A stretch of 64,000 nt of DNA from Vombatus ursinus. Lineage: Eukaryota > Chordata > Mammalia > Diprotodontia > Vombatidae. Every line of letters starts with the position of its first letter. Position 1 is the first letter of the stretch. The position numbers and the translations under genes are program-made. The stretch spans positions 822,305 to 886,304 of the forward strand of contig NW_020954701.1 in NCBI RefSeq assembly GCF_900497805.2. The letters run 5' to 3'. Shown here piece by piece: positions 10,145 through 22,151 of this stretch. A model generated the notes under the pieces. The model saw nothing but the letters and a program-made list of their open reading frames with translations. It was not told where the DNA came from and made no database searches.

Positions 10145-10725
10145 TATGATGTTGATCTATCAGCATAACAAAAGCATATATATGACTACAAATGAGAAAG
10201 AGGGATTTCTATTTAAAATTGACATGGAGGAATGAAAGAATCTCTGTAGACTCTTTAACATTGGAGAGACATGATGAAAACAGTTGTTTTAGGGAGATTA
10301 ATTTGGCAGCAGTAAATTGGTGGGTGGACAAGAGTCAGGAAGAGCAACTAGCCAGCCATTAGTAATACAGCTATGAGTTAAGAGCCTGGTTGTATTAACA
10401 AATTCCTGAAAAAATAATATAAATATAACAATATAAATCTGGGGCTCTTTAAAGTAGGGAAATTTGAAAATAGGCCAGAGTAGTACCTTTCACTCTTATA
10501 ATTGAAAAAGATAATATAATTAAAGTAGAACAGTATTGTTATTTTTATCATATTGACTCATCTTATCCATGAGCAATTGATATTTTTCAAATTATTGAGG
10601 CCTGCCTTTACTTCTGTAGAGAGCTACTTTAATATCAAAATCCACATTTAATTTTCCCTCTGGACTACCTACTCCTAAAGGGAGAGGTACCAGACTTGTG
10701 AATTCACTCAGGTAGAATTCATTCT
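10145..10725. other. unassigned sequence
   Basis: AT-rich, no recognised repeat, no exon-like frame. Confidence 0.4.
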
Positions 10726-10729
10726 ACCG

Positions 10730-10880
10730 ATACAGGTAGGCACCTTCACTGCAACTTCTAGCACTGAGAGGGCAGGTGATTTGCGCGAAGTCACACAGTA
10801 AGTATGTATCAGAGCCAGGAATTGAGCTCAGATTTTCCTGGCCCCAAAGGCAACTCTCTATCCACTATACTATAGTGGGC
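10730..10880 (-). mobile_element. MIR-family SINE (antisense)
   Basis: GGTGATTTGCGCGAAGTCAC, AGCCAGGAATTGAGCTCAG and CTCTCTATCCACTATACTAT mark the antisense body. A short sense MIR piece lies near 11084-11160. Confidence 0.65.
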
Positions 10881-11363
10881 AACTAATAATAAATAGTTAC
10901 TAATTGATTGATCTAAGAATGTTCTAGCCCCAACCCTGGTTTTGGGAAAGGCTTTCAGCACTTCTTTCTCTAGCCGTAGTCTTGCTATGGCTGTGATCTC
11001 CATAGAGATAGATAGGACTTCCCCAGGATTGGGGAATTCTAGCTTCACCCCTGCCTTTCCTTGTACTTGGGCACTTACTTCTGCAGGCTACAATGGAAAG
11101 AATGTTAGATTTAGAAAACTTTAGTTTGAGTTCCATATCTGCTATTTATTAGCTGTAAACATGCAGTTGACTATCAGAGACAGAATCTGAAGTCCTAGTA
11201 ACATATAGAGGAAGAAAGAGGAAGAAAATGAGAAGTGTCAAATATGACTTAACTATTTCTAATTTTGGAAGGGGAAGTAGATTTGTTCATGATGGTGATT
11301 TCAGTTTTAGACATATTGAATCTGAAATGATGGCAGACAGAAGTACAAATGGAGACATACTTT

Positions 11364-11612
11364 ATTTGTTGTTCAGTCATTTCAGTTAGCATCTGACTCT
11401 TTGTAACCCCATTTATGGTTTTCTTAGCAAAGATACCGGAGTGGTTTTGCCATTTCCTTCTCCAGTTTATTTTACAGATGAGGAAACTGAGGCAAACGGG
11501 GTTAAGTGACTTGCCCAGGGTCACACAGCTAGTAAATGGCTTAGGCCAAATTTGAATTCAGGAAGATGTCTTTTCGATTCCATGCCCAGTACTCCATTCA
11601 CCTAGCTGCCCT
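11364..11612 (-). mobile_element. Mar1 SINE, full length (antisense)
   Basis: About 250 bp. Antisense RTE tail (TCTGACTCTTTGTAACCCC), linker TTGCCATTTCCTTCTCCAG, core GAGGAAACTGAGGCAAACGG and tRNA-derived head ending CACCTAGCTGCCC. The open frame at 11249-11524 (minus) is this SINE, not a gene. Confidence 0.88.
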
Positions 11613-11619
11613 TGACATC

Positions 11620-12630
11620 CTATGTAGGTAGTTAGAAATGAAAATGGCAGAGGATAGATTTCGAAGTTATCTGAACAGAGGTGATAGCTGAAACCACAGG
11701 AATGCATAAGTTCATTTTTCCTTCTCTCTTCTCATGAAAACATTATAAACAAATGGATAGTCAGTCATATTCTCAGAGGCCACTTAAGTCTATCTTTGCT
11801 ATCTTGCAAGTGATACCTATTAATCAAAAAATTAATAATGCATATTCAATGCATCGAGCCCTAAGTATTCTGAGTCTCATCAGTCTGCAAAATACCTAAT
11901 ATACAAAACCACTTTCCATAGAAAGTAAACATATATGTACATTGGCATTAAGCTTTTGTCAGGAACAATAGTTTCTCCACCAATTTTTAAAGTATTTTTT
12001 AAAACCCAACACTTTTTTTTTGAGAGAAACAGTGAAACAGACTAGAAAAGAATATTTAACACATAGCACACAGTTCTCAGTACCTAGGGAAATACTGGCA
12101 TTTCCTCTGTTGCCCTAAAATTCTATCAGACCAGAGAAGGTAAAGGGGGAAAACCTAGCACACTAAGATTATTCCTATAGCTAAAAATTTTCAAGACATT
12201 TTTGAGTAAAGGATCATTCCACTTCTTGTGGGAGGAAAAACCAGTTGTATCTAGTGAAATACAGAAAAGTATTTGTCAACTTGAAATAAATAGAAACAAA
12301 GGCAAAATATTAAATTATAAGCTCAAGTTACTCATCAAATTAGTGACTATGACAGAAATTTCAGATTTCCTCATTGGCAATACCTGGATCTAAGTACTTG
12401 ACTCCAGCATGCTGTTTCTCTAGTAGGTCTATGGAAAGGAAAATCCCTTAAGCCAGAAGTTCCCTTCCCCCTAAAAAATATTTTTAATATGCAGTGTTCT
12501 GTACATAGTAAACACTCAATTAAAGCTCAGTGATGAATTACTATCATTCATCTAACAAAATCTTATTAGTTGAATACCAGAGGCAGTGTCCTATATTAAG
12601 AAATGTAGGCAGATAGAAAGTAAAATGTTG
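11620..12630. other. unassigned AT-rich sequence
   Basis: No recognised repeat. The plus frame at 12202-12393 is Lys- and Ile-rich with no family features. Confidence 0.4.
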
Positions 12631-12634
12631 GACC

Positions 12635-12797
12635 ATAGATCATAGACTAAGATTTTAAAGGGATGACTTCTAATCTAATCCTTTCATTTTACAAACGGTG
12701 AAATTGAAGGCTATATAGGCGAAGTAATTTGTGCTGATAACATAAGATTTAAGTAGCCCAAGTGAAATTTGAACCATTGAGCATGGCTGCCTAGTGA
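12635..12797 (-). mobile_element. MIR-family SINE, diverged (antisense)
   Basis: TTTCATTTTACAAACGGTGA, AAATTGAAGGCTATATAGGC and GTGAAATTTGAACCATTGAG retain the order of an antisense MIR. Confidence 0.55.
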
Positions 12798-12818
12798 CAA
12801 ATACTGGGGCAGGGGAAA

Positions 12819-13060
12819 GGGACAACAAGGTGATCCAGTAGATAGAGCACCCAGTCAGGAAGATCTGAATTCAAATCTAGCTTCAGATACTTACTTAACT
12901 GTGTGATCCTGGGAAAATTACTTAACCCCTATTTGCCTCAGTTCCTCATCTGTAAAATGGGGATATACTAGAGAAGAAAATGGCAAACCATTCCAGTATT
13001 TTTGCCAATAAAACCCCATAGACAAATGAGGTCAGACACAACTGAATGACTGAACAACTT
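12819..13060 (+). mobile_element. Mar1 SINE, full length
   Basis: Head GTAGATAGAGCACCCAGTCA, then CAGTTCCTCATCTGTAAAAT, AATGGCAAACCATTCCAGTA and the RTE tail GGTCAGACACAACTGAATGA. A MIR3-like fragment follows at about 13110-13270. Confidence 0.85.
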
Positions 13061-13349
13061 CTGACTCCAGATCCATTGTTCTTTCTACTGTACCACCCTG
13101 ACTCTCAAGAGAGTCAAAGGACTTAGTTTCACTCCAAGTTATTCTATTTGTTGTGTGACATTAGGAAACTCAGTTTCTCTGTGCCTTAGTTTACTCATCT
13201 GTAAAATTAGTCTGTGAATTAGACTAGATGATCTATAATATCTCTTCCGTGTTTAAATCTTATGATCATATAACAATTGAAAACACATTTGAAAAGAAGG
13301 AAAGTTTTCCTCATTAATGTTACAACTTGAGTATCTGCCCTATTTATTT

Positions 13350-13590
13350 ACTCAGTACTTACATGGTGCCTACTATGTACCAGACATTGTACAAAATATT
13401 ATCTGATTTGATCCTTGCAATAACCCTAGGAGCTAGGTGCTATTATTATCCCCATTTTACAGTTGAGGAAACTGAGGTAGGCAGAGATTTGGTGATTTAA
13501 TCTAAGGTTTCTGATACATATCTAAGGCCAGATTTGAAGTTTGGTGTTCCTTATTCCAGTCACTGTATACACTTTACCACAAAACCCAGG
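13350..13590 (-). mobile_element. MIR SINE (antisense)
   Basis: TGGTGCCTACTATGTACCAG, CTATTATTATCCCCATTTTA, CAGTTGAGGAAACTGAGG and TAAGGCCAGATTTGAAG. Confidence 0.75.
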
Positions 13591-13599
13591 AATTAATCA

Positions 13600-15240
13600 T
13601 CACTGTCCAGAGGAGTAAAGAAAAGAATGCATGTCTCTCATCACTCCAAACCAATCTTTCAGAAGGAAGCCATAGAATGGAGATAAGTTGTCACTGCTGT
13701 AGACAACATACACTCATCTGGCAGATCCATTGGGACCTATTCCAGCATATTGTAGAGGCCAGCAGGGAACAGCTGTGGGAGATTTTTAGTACAATTAGTT
13801 TTGTCAGTCTGTGCTTAAATTAAAGACTTAATGAGTGATCCTACATAATTTTAATTTTAGTTTTAATTAATAAGCCTGGAATTGGAAAATGGCACCTTTT
13901 GTTTAATATCTTTAGTACATTTGGCTTGTTTTTCCTCCTACCTCATTTATGTTCGAGGTTGGCCATCTGTCCTGTTTATTTACTCAGCCCATGACTTTGC
14001 AGCCTCCTCTGAGATTGCATAGGAAAGACTTTGATAAATGAAATTTTGTATTTCTTGCATTTGGAAAGGAAGAGGAAAGATAAATGAGTGTCATGGCACT
14101 CCCCATTGTGAAAGACTCACCAAGGGTAGAAATGTTTTGCTGTAGAGCATACCTACTGTGATTAAAACACCCACCTTTCTTCTAGGATACACACATTCTA
14201 GTTAAGAAAAAAAATTCAGACATCTTCAATGAATCAGTGTTCTAACCAATGAACCAAATCAAACGTCTGAATTGTAAGGGCATGCCTACACAAGGCAAGT
14301 GTGTTTCCAAGGGGATTGCACTCTTGAATCAGAAGTGTTTTTGTAACTCACTTAGACTTTTACAATTTTATAAATGTCAAATAATGATATAGAATGAGAG
14401 ACAAACAGCCGGCTTGCATGAGTGAGCTTGTCTCACTGCCCAGTTTTGTGATTGATTTGCATCCTCTGGTCCCAGCCGTCTTTTCTTCCCAGAATCTATA
14501 GCATCAGTGCATCTCCTAGGCTGTAGGCTTCCCAGTGTTTTATCCACTTGGATGCCCCTCAGTAATGATCTCCAAGTGGAAAATTTAGTAGAGGTTCTTC
14601 TGGAAAGATTTTGAATGACAGGAATGGACAGTTTGCATGCCTCAAGAACCCCAGAAAACAAATGGTTCCAAGAGGTTAAAGAAATAAATGTCTAGTACTG
14701 ATCAACTTTTCCAGTAGTTTCCAAGTTAAATACTTGAATTTTCTGAAAGTAGGGGGAGGGCAGAAAGTGGCAGGGAGCAGGCAAGAATATAATATAAAAA
14801 AACATAAATAATATAAAATAGGGGCAGAAAGGAAAGGAGTAAATGAGAAAAATAGATACAGAATTCAGACAAGTCTGGTGTTACCATTGATAGATATTGT
14901 TCCCCCTCCTTCTTCCCTGCCTTTTTCTTTGTAATAGGTCTTAGCACAAAATTTATATTTTCTTTTCTTACTTTCCCCCATAGAGCACTGAAACTGACTA
15001 TTGAAACTGAGCACATGGACAAAATAAAGGGAGAGAAGGAGGAGGCAACATAGGAGACATGTAGATGATTAAAAAAAAAAAAAGATGTGCTAAAAATGGG
15101 AATAAAGATAGAACCAATGCAAGAGCAGAGGGAGAACAAAAGAATACCATGGACCTTTTAGAATAGTTTGACAAACTAAGGCTTGTAAAAAGTCTTTTTT
15201 TAAAAGCTATACTAAAAACAAGAGAAAGAACCAGAGACAG
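13600..15240. other. repeat-poor region
   Basis: No clear repeat. 13790-14060 is AT-rich, complex sequence that looks unique. 14377-14661 is somewhat GC-richer with a 94-codon minus frame of no recognised family. 14720-15240 is purine-rich with long antisense frames that reflect its base bias. Confidence 0.4.
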
Positions 15241-15511
15241 CAAGCATTTGTTAGATGCCCCAGTATATGCAGAAGGACCAGTGCACTCTGCTTTGGGAGG
15301 AAATGTTCAGATCGGTGATATCATTAATGTGGATGTTCCTTCCAGTGATGGAGATCTTGATCCACGCCTCTCCATCCTATGTGACTCATTTTTCTTGTCT
15401 TTCTATACCATAAGTTTGCCACACAGTATTCACTCAGTGTGATATAGGCCCTTCTCCCTTTCTCTTGATCTAAAAACACAGGTCCTCTGAGTCCAAATCC
15501 AGGATTCTTAC

Positions 15512-15680
15512 CACTGGACCTTTCCAAAGACCTGGTTTTGAGATCCTGCTCTGCCAAATATCCACTGTAGGACCTTAGACCAAACACTTTACTTGCCTTG
15601 GTCTCAATTTCTTCATCCATACAACAAAGGGATTATACTAGTTGATTTTTTCAGATCTCTTTCCACTCTAGCATTTGGTG
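15512..15680 (+). mobile_element. MIR3-type SINE
   Basis: GACCTGGTTTTGAGATCCTG, GGTCTCAATTTCTTCATCC and the MIR3 end TTTCCACTCTAGCATTTGG. Confidence 0.6.
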
Positions 15681-15829
15681 TTTATTTGAAACAGCAGTCC
15701 ACCCAGATATTTCATTGAAATATATGATTGAGCTTGTCTTTTTTTGCCTATTGCAGGGCTTATATTCATTTGAGTATATACCAGTCTTCCCAGAAATTTC
15801 TTTCCTTATGTAGATATGGGCAAAGCCTC

Positions 15830-15925
15830 AGGGTCTTAGAATTCTAGATCTGGAAGAGGAAGCCAGTTCAACCTTTTTATTTTACAGATGAGAAAACTAA
15901 AGACCAGAGAAGGAAAATGCCCTAG
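15830..15925 (-). mobile_element. MIR-family fragment (antisense)
   Basis: TAGAATTCTAGATCTGGAAG and TTTTACAGATGAGAAAACTA. Confidence 0.55.
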
Positions 15926-15989
15926 GATCCTAGAATTGGAAGGGTCCATTTTTTTAGGCTCAATCAATAAGTTGTAGCTAAACAATATA

Positions 15990-16098
15990 GTCAAAAAGGT
16001 AGACTAGCCCAGTTATTCATACTCAAATGAAATAACATACATGAAGCATTTTGTAAATTAAGTGCTATATTCAATTGTTGTTGTTATTATTATCTTTG
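15990..16098 (+). mobile_element. MIR 3' tail fragment
   Basis: AAATGAAATAACATACATGA followed by GTAAATTAAGTGCTATATTC and TTGTTATTATTAT. Confidence 0.5.
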
Positions 16099-16170
16099 TG
16101 CATGCCACGTAACTGGCAAGTAGCACAAATCTGATAAACAATAGGCTGCTATCCTCTCAGGAGACTTCTT

Positions 16171-16397
16171 GATGTTAAGTCATTCAGTTGTGTCCAACTC
16201 TTCATGACTCCATTTGGGGTTCTCTTGGCAAAGATACTGGAATGATTTGCCATTTCTTTCTCCAGCTCATTTTACAGATGAGGAAACTGAGGCCAACAGG
16301 GTTAAGTGACTTGCCTAGGACCGCATAGCTAGTGTCTGAGGCCGAATTTGAACTCAGGTCCTCCTGACTCCAGGCCCAGCACTTTATGCACCACTTG
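16171..16397 (-). mobile_element. Mar1 SINE (antisense)
   Basis: GTTGTGTCCAACTCTTCATG, CATTTCTTTCTCCAGCTC, GAGGAAACTGAGGCCAACAG and GAATTTGAACTCAGGTCC. Nearly full length; only the extreme head is degraded. Confidence 0.88.
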
Positions 16398-16399
16398 GG

Positions 16400-17220
16400 A
16401 GACTAACAAACTTCACAAAGAGAGAAGTGAGTTTACTTATGAGGTAGTTGTACCAACAGCTGTTCTTTCATTTTAATCTCTTCTCCACCCTCTTTCTGCC
16501 ACCATTTACACAATTTCCTTCTGTGTGAAACTTCACCATACAGCTATGTTTTCAGTCCTTGACCTTTTGTCTACTTGCTAAATGGTAGGCGAAGCCTCCT
16601 AGCAACTCCCTAAGCTAAAAAACAAAAAAGAAAAGAAACAAACAACTTTCCTTAATTAATCCTTTGGATAGTTTAATAAACAATTTTATGTTATTAGATG
16701 CAGGTAACAAAAGGTCAGCTTTTCTTTTCCAAAACTGTGGTATATTATTGTCATGCATATTTCAATCCCATTCATGCCATCTGTTGGTGAGTTTAATATA
16801 TTTCTTTATTGCTGAGAAGCCATTTTCTGTGGAAATCCTTGTTTGTAAGCCTTTCTAAATGTTTTCAGAAAATCACCACCGCCAGCAGCAGTAGCAGTAG
16901 CAGCATTTATCAGATATTTGGGAAGTTTATGGTACCCAGGCCCTTAATCTAATTGTTTTCCAACCTCACCTATAACCAAATACAACATATTTTGAATCTG
17001 GAAATTATACCATCATCCTGGGGTTTGGTGTTTTACATATCTCTAGGCAACATTATCATAGTGATCATCAGATTGCTTCTGTGAATATAGGTTTTACATA
17101 AAGCACGATCTTACAGAGGCCTAAATTAGATATTCATTAGTAGGAAGAAGCAGAAGGGGCAGAGGAAAAAATATATTTGTAGCACATATTTCAGTAATTA
17201 ATTATATTCTGTCTTATTTT
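16400..17220. other. unassigned sequence with a short CAG-rich run
   Basis: No recognised mobile element. 16872-16905 has a CCACCGCCAGCAGCAGTAGC-type run in a noncoding context. Confidence 0.4.
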
Positions 17221-17225
17221 GTTAA

Positions 17226-17419
17226 TGAGTCATTTTTTGGTTGTGTCTGACTCTTCATGACCCTGTCCAGTGTTTTCTTGGCAGAGACACCAGAGTGGTT
17301 TGACATTTCCTTCTCCAGCTCATTCTACAGATGAGGAACTGAGGCAAACAGGGTTAAGTGACTTGCCCAGGGTCACACAGCTAGTAAATATCTGAGGCCA
17401 GATTTGAACTCAAGAAGAT
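17226..17419 (-). mobile_element. Mar1 SINE, head truncated (antisense)
   Basis: GGTTGTGTCTGACTCTTCAT, TTCTTGGCAGAGACACCAG, GTTAAGTGACTTGCCCAGG, then stops after GATTTGAACTCAAGAAG. Confidence 0.85.
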
Positions 17420-17424
17420 ATATA

Positions 17425-18850
17425 GAATAGCTCTTTGATGGCAGGGACTCTATCGTATCATTCTCTCCTATTCCTCCCCAGTACCTAAAACAGGAGGAGG
17501 CATTGTACTAGCATTTGGTAAATTCTTTTTCTTGGGATAAATAAGATTATAAATCTAGAGCCAGAAGGGCACCTACATTTCTGCAACTTTTGGCATTTTT
17601 AACCACACTCTTATGAATATTCTCCTCTACATTATGATACTGCAAAACCCTGGCAGTATCTGGTCTATTACTCCTTCTCTGTCTCTTAGACAAGTTCATC
17701 ATCCTACTTTTCTACCTAAGTGTGATTATCCTCCAATGTTATGTCCTCAGCTATTTTCTCTTCTCTCCGTGTGTTCTCTCCCTTAGCAATCTCTTCTATC
17801 TTGGTAACTTCTATTATCACTCTATACACATAAGACCCCAATTTGTTGAGGCAGTATTTTTCTCCAGAATTGCAGTTCTCAACAGGTACCTTCCACACAT
17901 CTACACTTGGGTGCTCTTCCTGTGCCTACAAGTCAGCCTTAGAGGTAACATGGTCTGGTGGAAAGAGAGCCAGCTTTGTAGTCAGAAGACTTGGTTTTAA
18001 ATCCTAGCTCTTCAACTTAATGCCCGTGTGATCTTGGGTAAGTCACTTATTTTCTTTGGGTCTCAATTTCCTGATTTGTAAAATGAGGTGTTGGACCAGA
18101 TGACCTCAAAGGATGCTTCCTTTCTAAACCTGTGATCTCATGGTTTTATCTATGTTCAGAACAACCCCTCATCTTCCCTCTAAACTTACCCCTTCTACCA
18201 ATTTCCCTCATTTCTGCTGATAAGACCAGCATTATCCTAGTCACCCAGGATCAAAACCTTTCCCAACTAATTCTTTCCTCTCTCATGGTCCCAACTGTTC
18301 CTCCCTGCCCCTCACCCTATTTAATCAGTTGCCAAGTCTTAGTGATTTTACTTTTCTTTTGTCCCATTTTTCCTACCACCATAGTTTAGGGCCTTATAAG
18401 GTTACTTTGAATATTGCTATAGCATGTTAGCTGGTCTTCATGTTTTCAGTCTCTGCCATCTCCAGTTCATTGTTCTATTCCATCTGTGTGTTCTCACAGA
18501 CTACTTTGTGCCTTGAATATATTCCTTTCTCATCTCCGTTTGTTGAAATCCTTCTCTTTCTTTAAGATCCAGTTCAGATAGCACCTCTTCCATAATGCCA
18601 AATCTGAAAGCCATTTTTTACTTTAAAATTTTTTAGAGTACTTTGTCTCTCTTTCCCTCTCTCTCTCTCTCTTTTTCTCTCTGCGCCTATTACAGTCTAT
18701 TTTGTATAATACTTATTTGTCTGGATTATAAAAGTTTTATTGGACTTTAAGCCCCTTGAGGAAAGTGTCTATGTAACTTTTTATCATTGAAACCCACCAA
18801 GGCTTAATGTATTGCCTTACCCAAGGTAGGTGCTTAATACACGCTGATAA
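17425..18850 (+). mobile_element. L2 LINE pieces (sense), interrupted
   Basis: A 3'-end scrap at 17425-17525 (TTTGATGGCAGGGACTC). Then L2 coding-derived text at 17640-17940 (CACATCTACACTTGGGTGC) and 18145-18600, and the 3' end to about 18850 (TTTAAGCCCCTTGAGGAAAG). A MIR3 splits it at 17944. The 85-codon plus frame at 18132-18389 is L2 debris. Confidence 0.6.
17944..18140 (+). mobile_element. MIR3 SINE inserted in L2
   Basis: GGTCTGGTGGAAAGAGAGCC head, TGTGATCTTGGGTAAGTCAC, TTTGTAAAATGAGGTGTTGG and ACCTGTGATCTCAT end, with L2 sequence on both sides. Confidence 0.75.
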
Positions 18851-18854
18851 TAGT

Positions 18855-19307
18855 GAGTCTATGTTGAACTAGAATCCAAGGCAGAGCAGGCATATGAAAT
18901 TAATTTGTTTGCCCTTGGTATTAATGAGGCCAAGGAATGTATTTTATCCTTATAGAGCTATAATGAAGTTAGCTTCATAGAGCTAGAATGGAGCTAAGAT
19001 ATATCTATTTCCATGTTCATTGACTGATAAACATTTGCCAAGGAGGGTAATAGGAAGGGTCTGAAATAAAAGGTGTGGATGGTTCAACAAATCTCATCTC
19101 TGCTGAAAAAGAAACTAAAAATGCTTCCTGCTGGTGGTGACTCAGTAGTTGCTGCCAGTGTTACACAATGATGAAGCAATATCAGCTAATGGGCATAACT
19201 TGCCCTATGTACTGAGAGTATCTTTGTGTCTAAATTGGACTTTTGGCATGAACACTTATAGAAAGCATAGACCTAGGATATTTTTGCTTTACCAGTATTT
19301 TTCCATT
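18855..19307. other. unassigned sequence
   Basis: No recognised repeat or exon. Confidence 0.4.
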
Positions 19308-19705
19308 GAAAAGGAGGGAGAAAGGTAAAAAAGAAGGAAGGAAAAAAGAAAGGAAAGTGGGAAAGTGGGAATGAAGGAAGAAAGGAATGAAGGAAAGGAG
19401 GTATGAAGGAAGGGAAGAAAGGAGGGAAAGAAGAGAAGGAAAGAAGGAAGAAAGGGAGAGAGGGAAAAAAGAAGGGAGGGAGGGAGAGGTGGAGGGGGGA
19501 AGAAAAGGAAAAAAGGAAAGAAGGAAGGAAAGGAGGAAGGAAGGAAGGAAAGGAGAGAAGGAAAGAAGGAAGAAAGGGAAAGAGGGAAAAAAAGGAGGGA
19601 GAAAGAAAGGAAGGAAAGGAGGAAAGAAAGAAGGAAAGAAGGGAGGGAGGGGAAGAGGAAGATTAAGGAAAGGGAGGAAGAAAGGGAAAAGAAGGAAAGG
19701 AAAGA
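19308..19705 (+). repeat. 398-bp polypurine tract, (GGAA/GAAGG)n
   Basis: Nearly every plus-strand base is A or G, with only a handful of T and no long perfect unit. AAGG, GGAAG and GGGA mix irregularly. The Lys/Glu/Arg-rich frames over it (19387-19713, 19403-19666) are products of this composition, not genes. Such tracts can adopt triplex structure. Confidence 0.95.
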
Positions 19706-19869
19706 CTTTTTAAAAAAACCTTCCAGAAATTCTGGGAAATTCTTTGATTTACTGTCTTTATTCCAAAGCTTTACTCACCCTTCATAAACACGCACTGAGT
19801 GGTTCTATTTCTTTGTGTTCTTTGGCTTGGTTGGGATCAGAAAATCACAGAATAATGAGGACAAAAAAA

Positions 19870-19871
<2 letters not shown>

Positions 19872-19922
<51 letters not shown>

Positions 19923-19992
19923 TCTCTCTCTCTCTGTCTCTCTCTCTGTCTCTCTCTCTCTCTCTCTCTGTCTCTTTCTCTATCTCTCTCTC
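19872..19992 (+). repeat. (TC)n microsatellite, about 121 bp
   Basis: Long CT dinucleotide run with occasional TCTG and CCC interruptions in its second half. It begins about 165 bp after the polypurine tract and has the opposite strand bias. Ser-Leu frames over it are artefacts. Confidence 0.97.
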
Positions 19993-20750
19993 AAGCTTGA
20001 GATACCTCAAAAACCCGTTGGGAACCAGCTACTGAAAAAAAAGACAACGTGACACATTTATAGAGAGATTGCTATCATACTGCAGATAGAGGAGCTAGAT
20101 CCTAAAAGTAGATGAGGAAAAATCTTTTTTTTTTTTCAACAAACCCAATCTGCTTCTTCCCTTGTGATCAGAATTCATTTGAACACTGAAAATTCTTTGC
20201 ATTAGTTGTATTTCTTCCTGAGGAAATTAGTTCTGCAATAATGAGTAAATTAATGTACAGATGTGATGTTATTTTATTTTGGCTATAAAGACTGAGTGGT
20301 ATTTGTTTTACAAGCAATATTCAACCTGAAAATCTTTTGAATGCTCAATATAAAGCAATGCCAATATCAATAAAACTACTTGCAAAGAAATAGTTGATTT
20401 TCAGAATACTTTAAAGTCATCAGTGGTTGCATTCTTGTGCTTAATTAAGCTCTAACACTTTTTTTCTTCAGCAGTTCTGAGGCAAACAATAGTTTAATTG
20501 GAAAAGGCTGTAAATGAGATGTTACTGTGCTCTGAACAATGAGAAAATGGCTTTGAGAATTGGACAAGAGTAGGTGTGGAATAACCATTCATTCGTATTA
20601 AAGCCTGCACATACTGGGTTAACTTGCTGAGTTCTCTTCAGACTGCTTCAGTTGTCATAGGGAAATATCTATTCCACCCTGGGACTCTGGTAACTGTCAC
20701 TAAGCAAATGAACACAGGAAAGTTGCCTTTGAAAGCAAAACCAAGAATTA
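19993..20750. other. repeat-poor island 2
   Basis: AT-rich, high-complexity sequence with no recognisable repeat from about 20160 to 20745. Candidate conserved noncoding segment; see findings. Confidence 0.4.
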
Positions 20751-21095
20751 CTCTATGAATGATTCAACAAATTTACTAAGTGCATATTATGTAAAAGATA
20801 TTGCACTCAAACTTTAGTATACAAAAGCCAACCTCCCCCCCCCACAAAAAAAGAAAAAAACAAAAAACCCAGTTCCTGCTTTCAAGAAGCTTGCAATCTT
20901 CTGTAGGGAGGGAAGAGGATTGATATATAGCATGTAAATATTAAGTAAGCAGAAGATAATTCGAGGAAGGAGAGATTACTGACAAATGAGGAGGAAAGGT
21001 GAGAAAGGCAGGATGGGCTTCAAGGAAGAGACAGGATCTGAATCTGAGTTTGGTCTTGTAGAAAAAGAAGAATTCTGGGGCATAATTGAGAAAGG
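20750..21095 (-). mobile_element. L3/L2-type LINE 3' end (antisense)
   Basis: Reverse complement of the 3' end: ATTTACTAAGTGCATATTATG, CTTTCAAGAAGCTTGCAATC, then GGCTTCAAGGAAGAGACAGG. A C run plus A-rich stretch interrupts it at 20835-20870. Confidence 0.6.
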
Positions 21096-21361
21096 AGGCA
21101 GCTGCTCCTAGCACTTTTGTATCATTCTGAGTTCAAGAATCAGAAATAAAATATAAGGCTACTTATTTTATCTTGATGAAAAAAAGGCTATAGGTCTAAT
21201 AGTTGTGCACAGTTAAAAGCATAATTATTTTTATTGGGTAAGGTATAAATACCAATAGGCATGTTTTTTTTTAATTTCACCTTTTCTTTTTAATAAAATA
21301 CATAATGCCTATAGTATTTCATTAGATATATCATTTTGCTTATTTTTTTAACCAATATAAG

Positions 21362-21790
21362 GCAAGGCAACAAGTATTTATTAAATAATATGCTAGGCAC
21401 TATGCTTAGCACTAGAAATACAGGCAAGAAAAATAGTCTCAAGGAACTTGAATTCTGTTGGGGAAAGATCACACACACAAGGAAGCTATAAATTGGGGGT
21501 GGGGAGGATAACCCATACACATGCATGATGTCGGCAAAGTCAGAAGCAGAGTCAGGTGGAGAATGAAAGTTTGTGGACTTGGGACCCTCCCCAAAATGGA
21601 GGACATGGGAGGAACTAAGAAATGGGAGAAGGGGGCCAACACGAAGGAGGGCAGTTCCAGGGTGAGATGGTAGTTGGCAGCTGAAGCATAGTAGCAAAAT
21701 CTGGGAAGTCAGAAGCATAGTGAGGACAGGAAGGTTGGTCAGCTTTGGCCCCTCCCCATAAGAAAATGGAGGCCCTGGAAATGCTTGTGA
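21362..21790 (-). mobile_element. L3/L2-type LINE 3' end (antisense)
   Basis: AACAAGTATTTATTAAATAA, GCTAGGCACTATGCTTAGC and CTCAAGGAACTTGAATTCTG. The 142-codon minus frame at 21290-21718 overlaps this repeat and is not a gene. Confidence 0.65.
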
Positions 21791-22096
21791 TGTGGAAGGG
21801 CTTTTTTTTTTATCTTCATCTGTCTAAAATTGGTTATTGCATTTAATTGGAATTCAGGGGCCTTTTGGTATGATTTGCTTTTTACTACCTTACCATAGAT
21901 ATCATGTACACTCTGGTTTCTTTCCATTGCCTCCATGTTTCTGAATTCCTGATATTTGTAATTTTTATGGAATAATAATATAAACCATGTCATAATATAC
22001 CTGTATTTTCATATGCCACAAAAACTTTTCAATCATTTCCCAATGGATGTGTAAAGTTTTCTGGCACCACAAAAAGTGTTGCTATGAATGTTTTGG

Positions 22097-22151
22097 TATA
22101 TGCATACATATATATGTATATATATACATACATACATATCTATATATCTAT
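22097..22151. repeat. TA/CATA simple repeat
   Basis: ATACATATATATGTATATAT-type run inside the antisense L1. Confidence 0.9.

Noticed and set aside
14377-14661. 94-codon minus frame in GC-richer sequence
   Set aside because: No recognisable family, no splice context and no promoter signal.
19387-19713. Lys/Arg/Glu-rich open frames of 87-108 codons
   Set aside because: They are translations of the polypurine tract in two frames, with no stop codons possible except by rare T; no gene evidence.
19744-20052. Ser-Leu repeat frames
   Set aside because: Translation of the (TC)n microsatellite.
21290-21718. 142-codon minus frame with hydrophobic stretches
   Set aside because: Overlaps an L3/L2 3' end; hydrophobicity follows from the T-rich strand.
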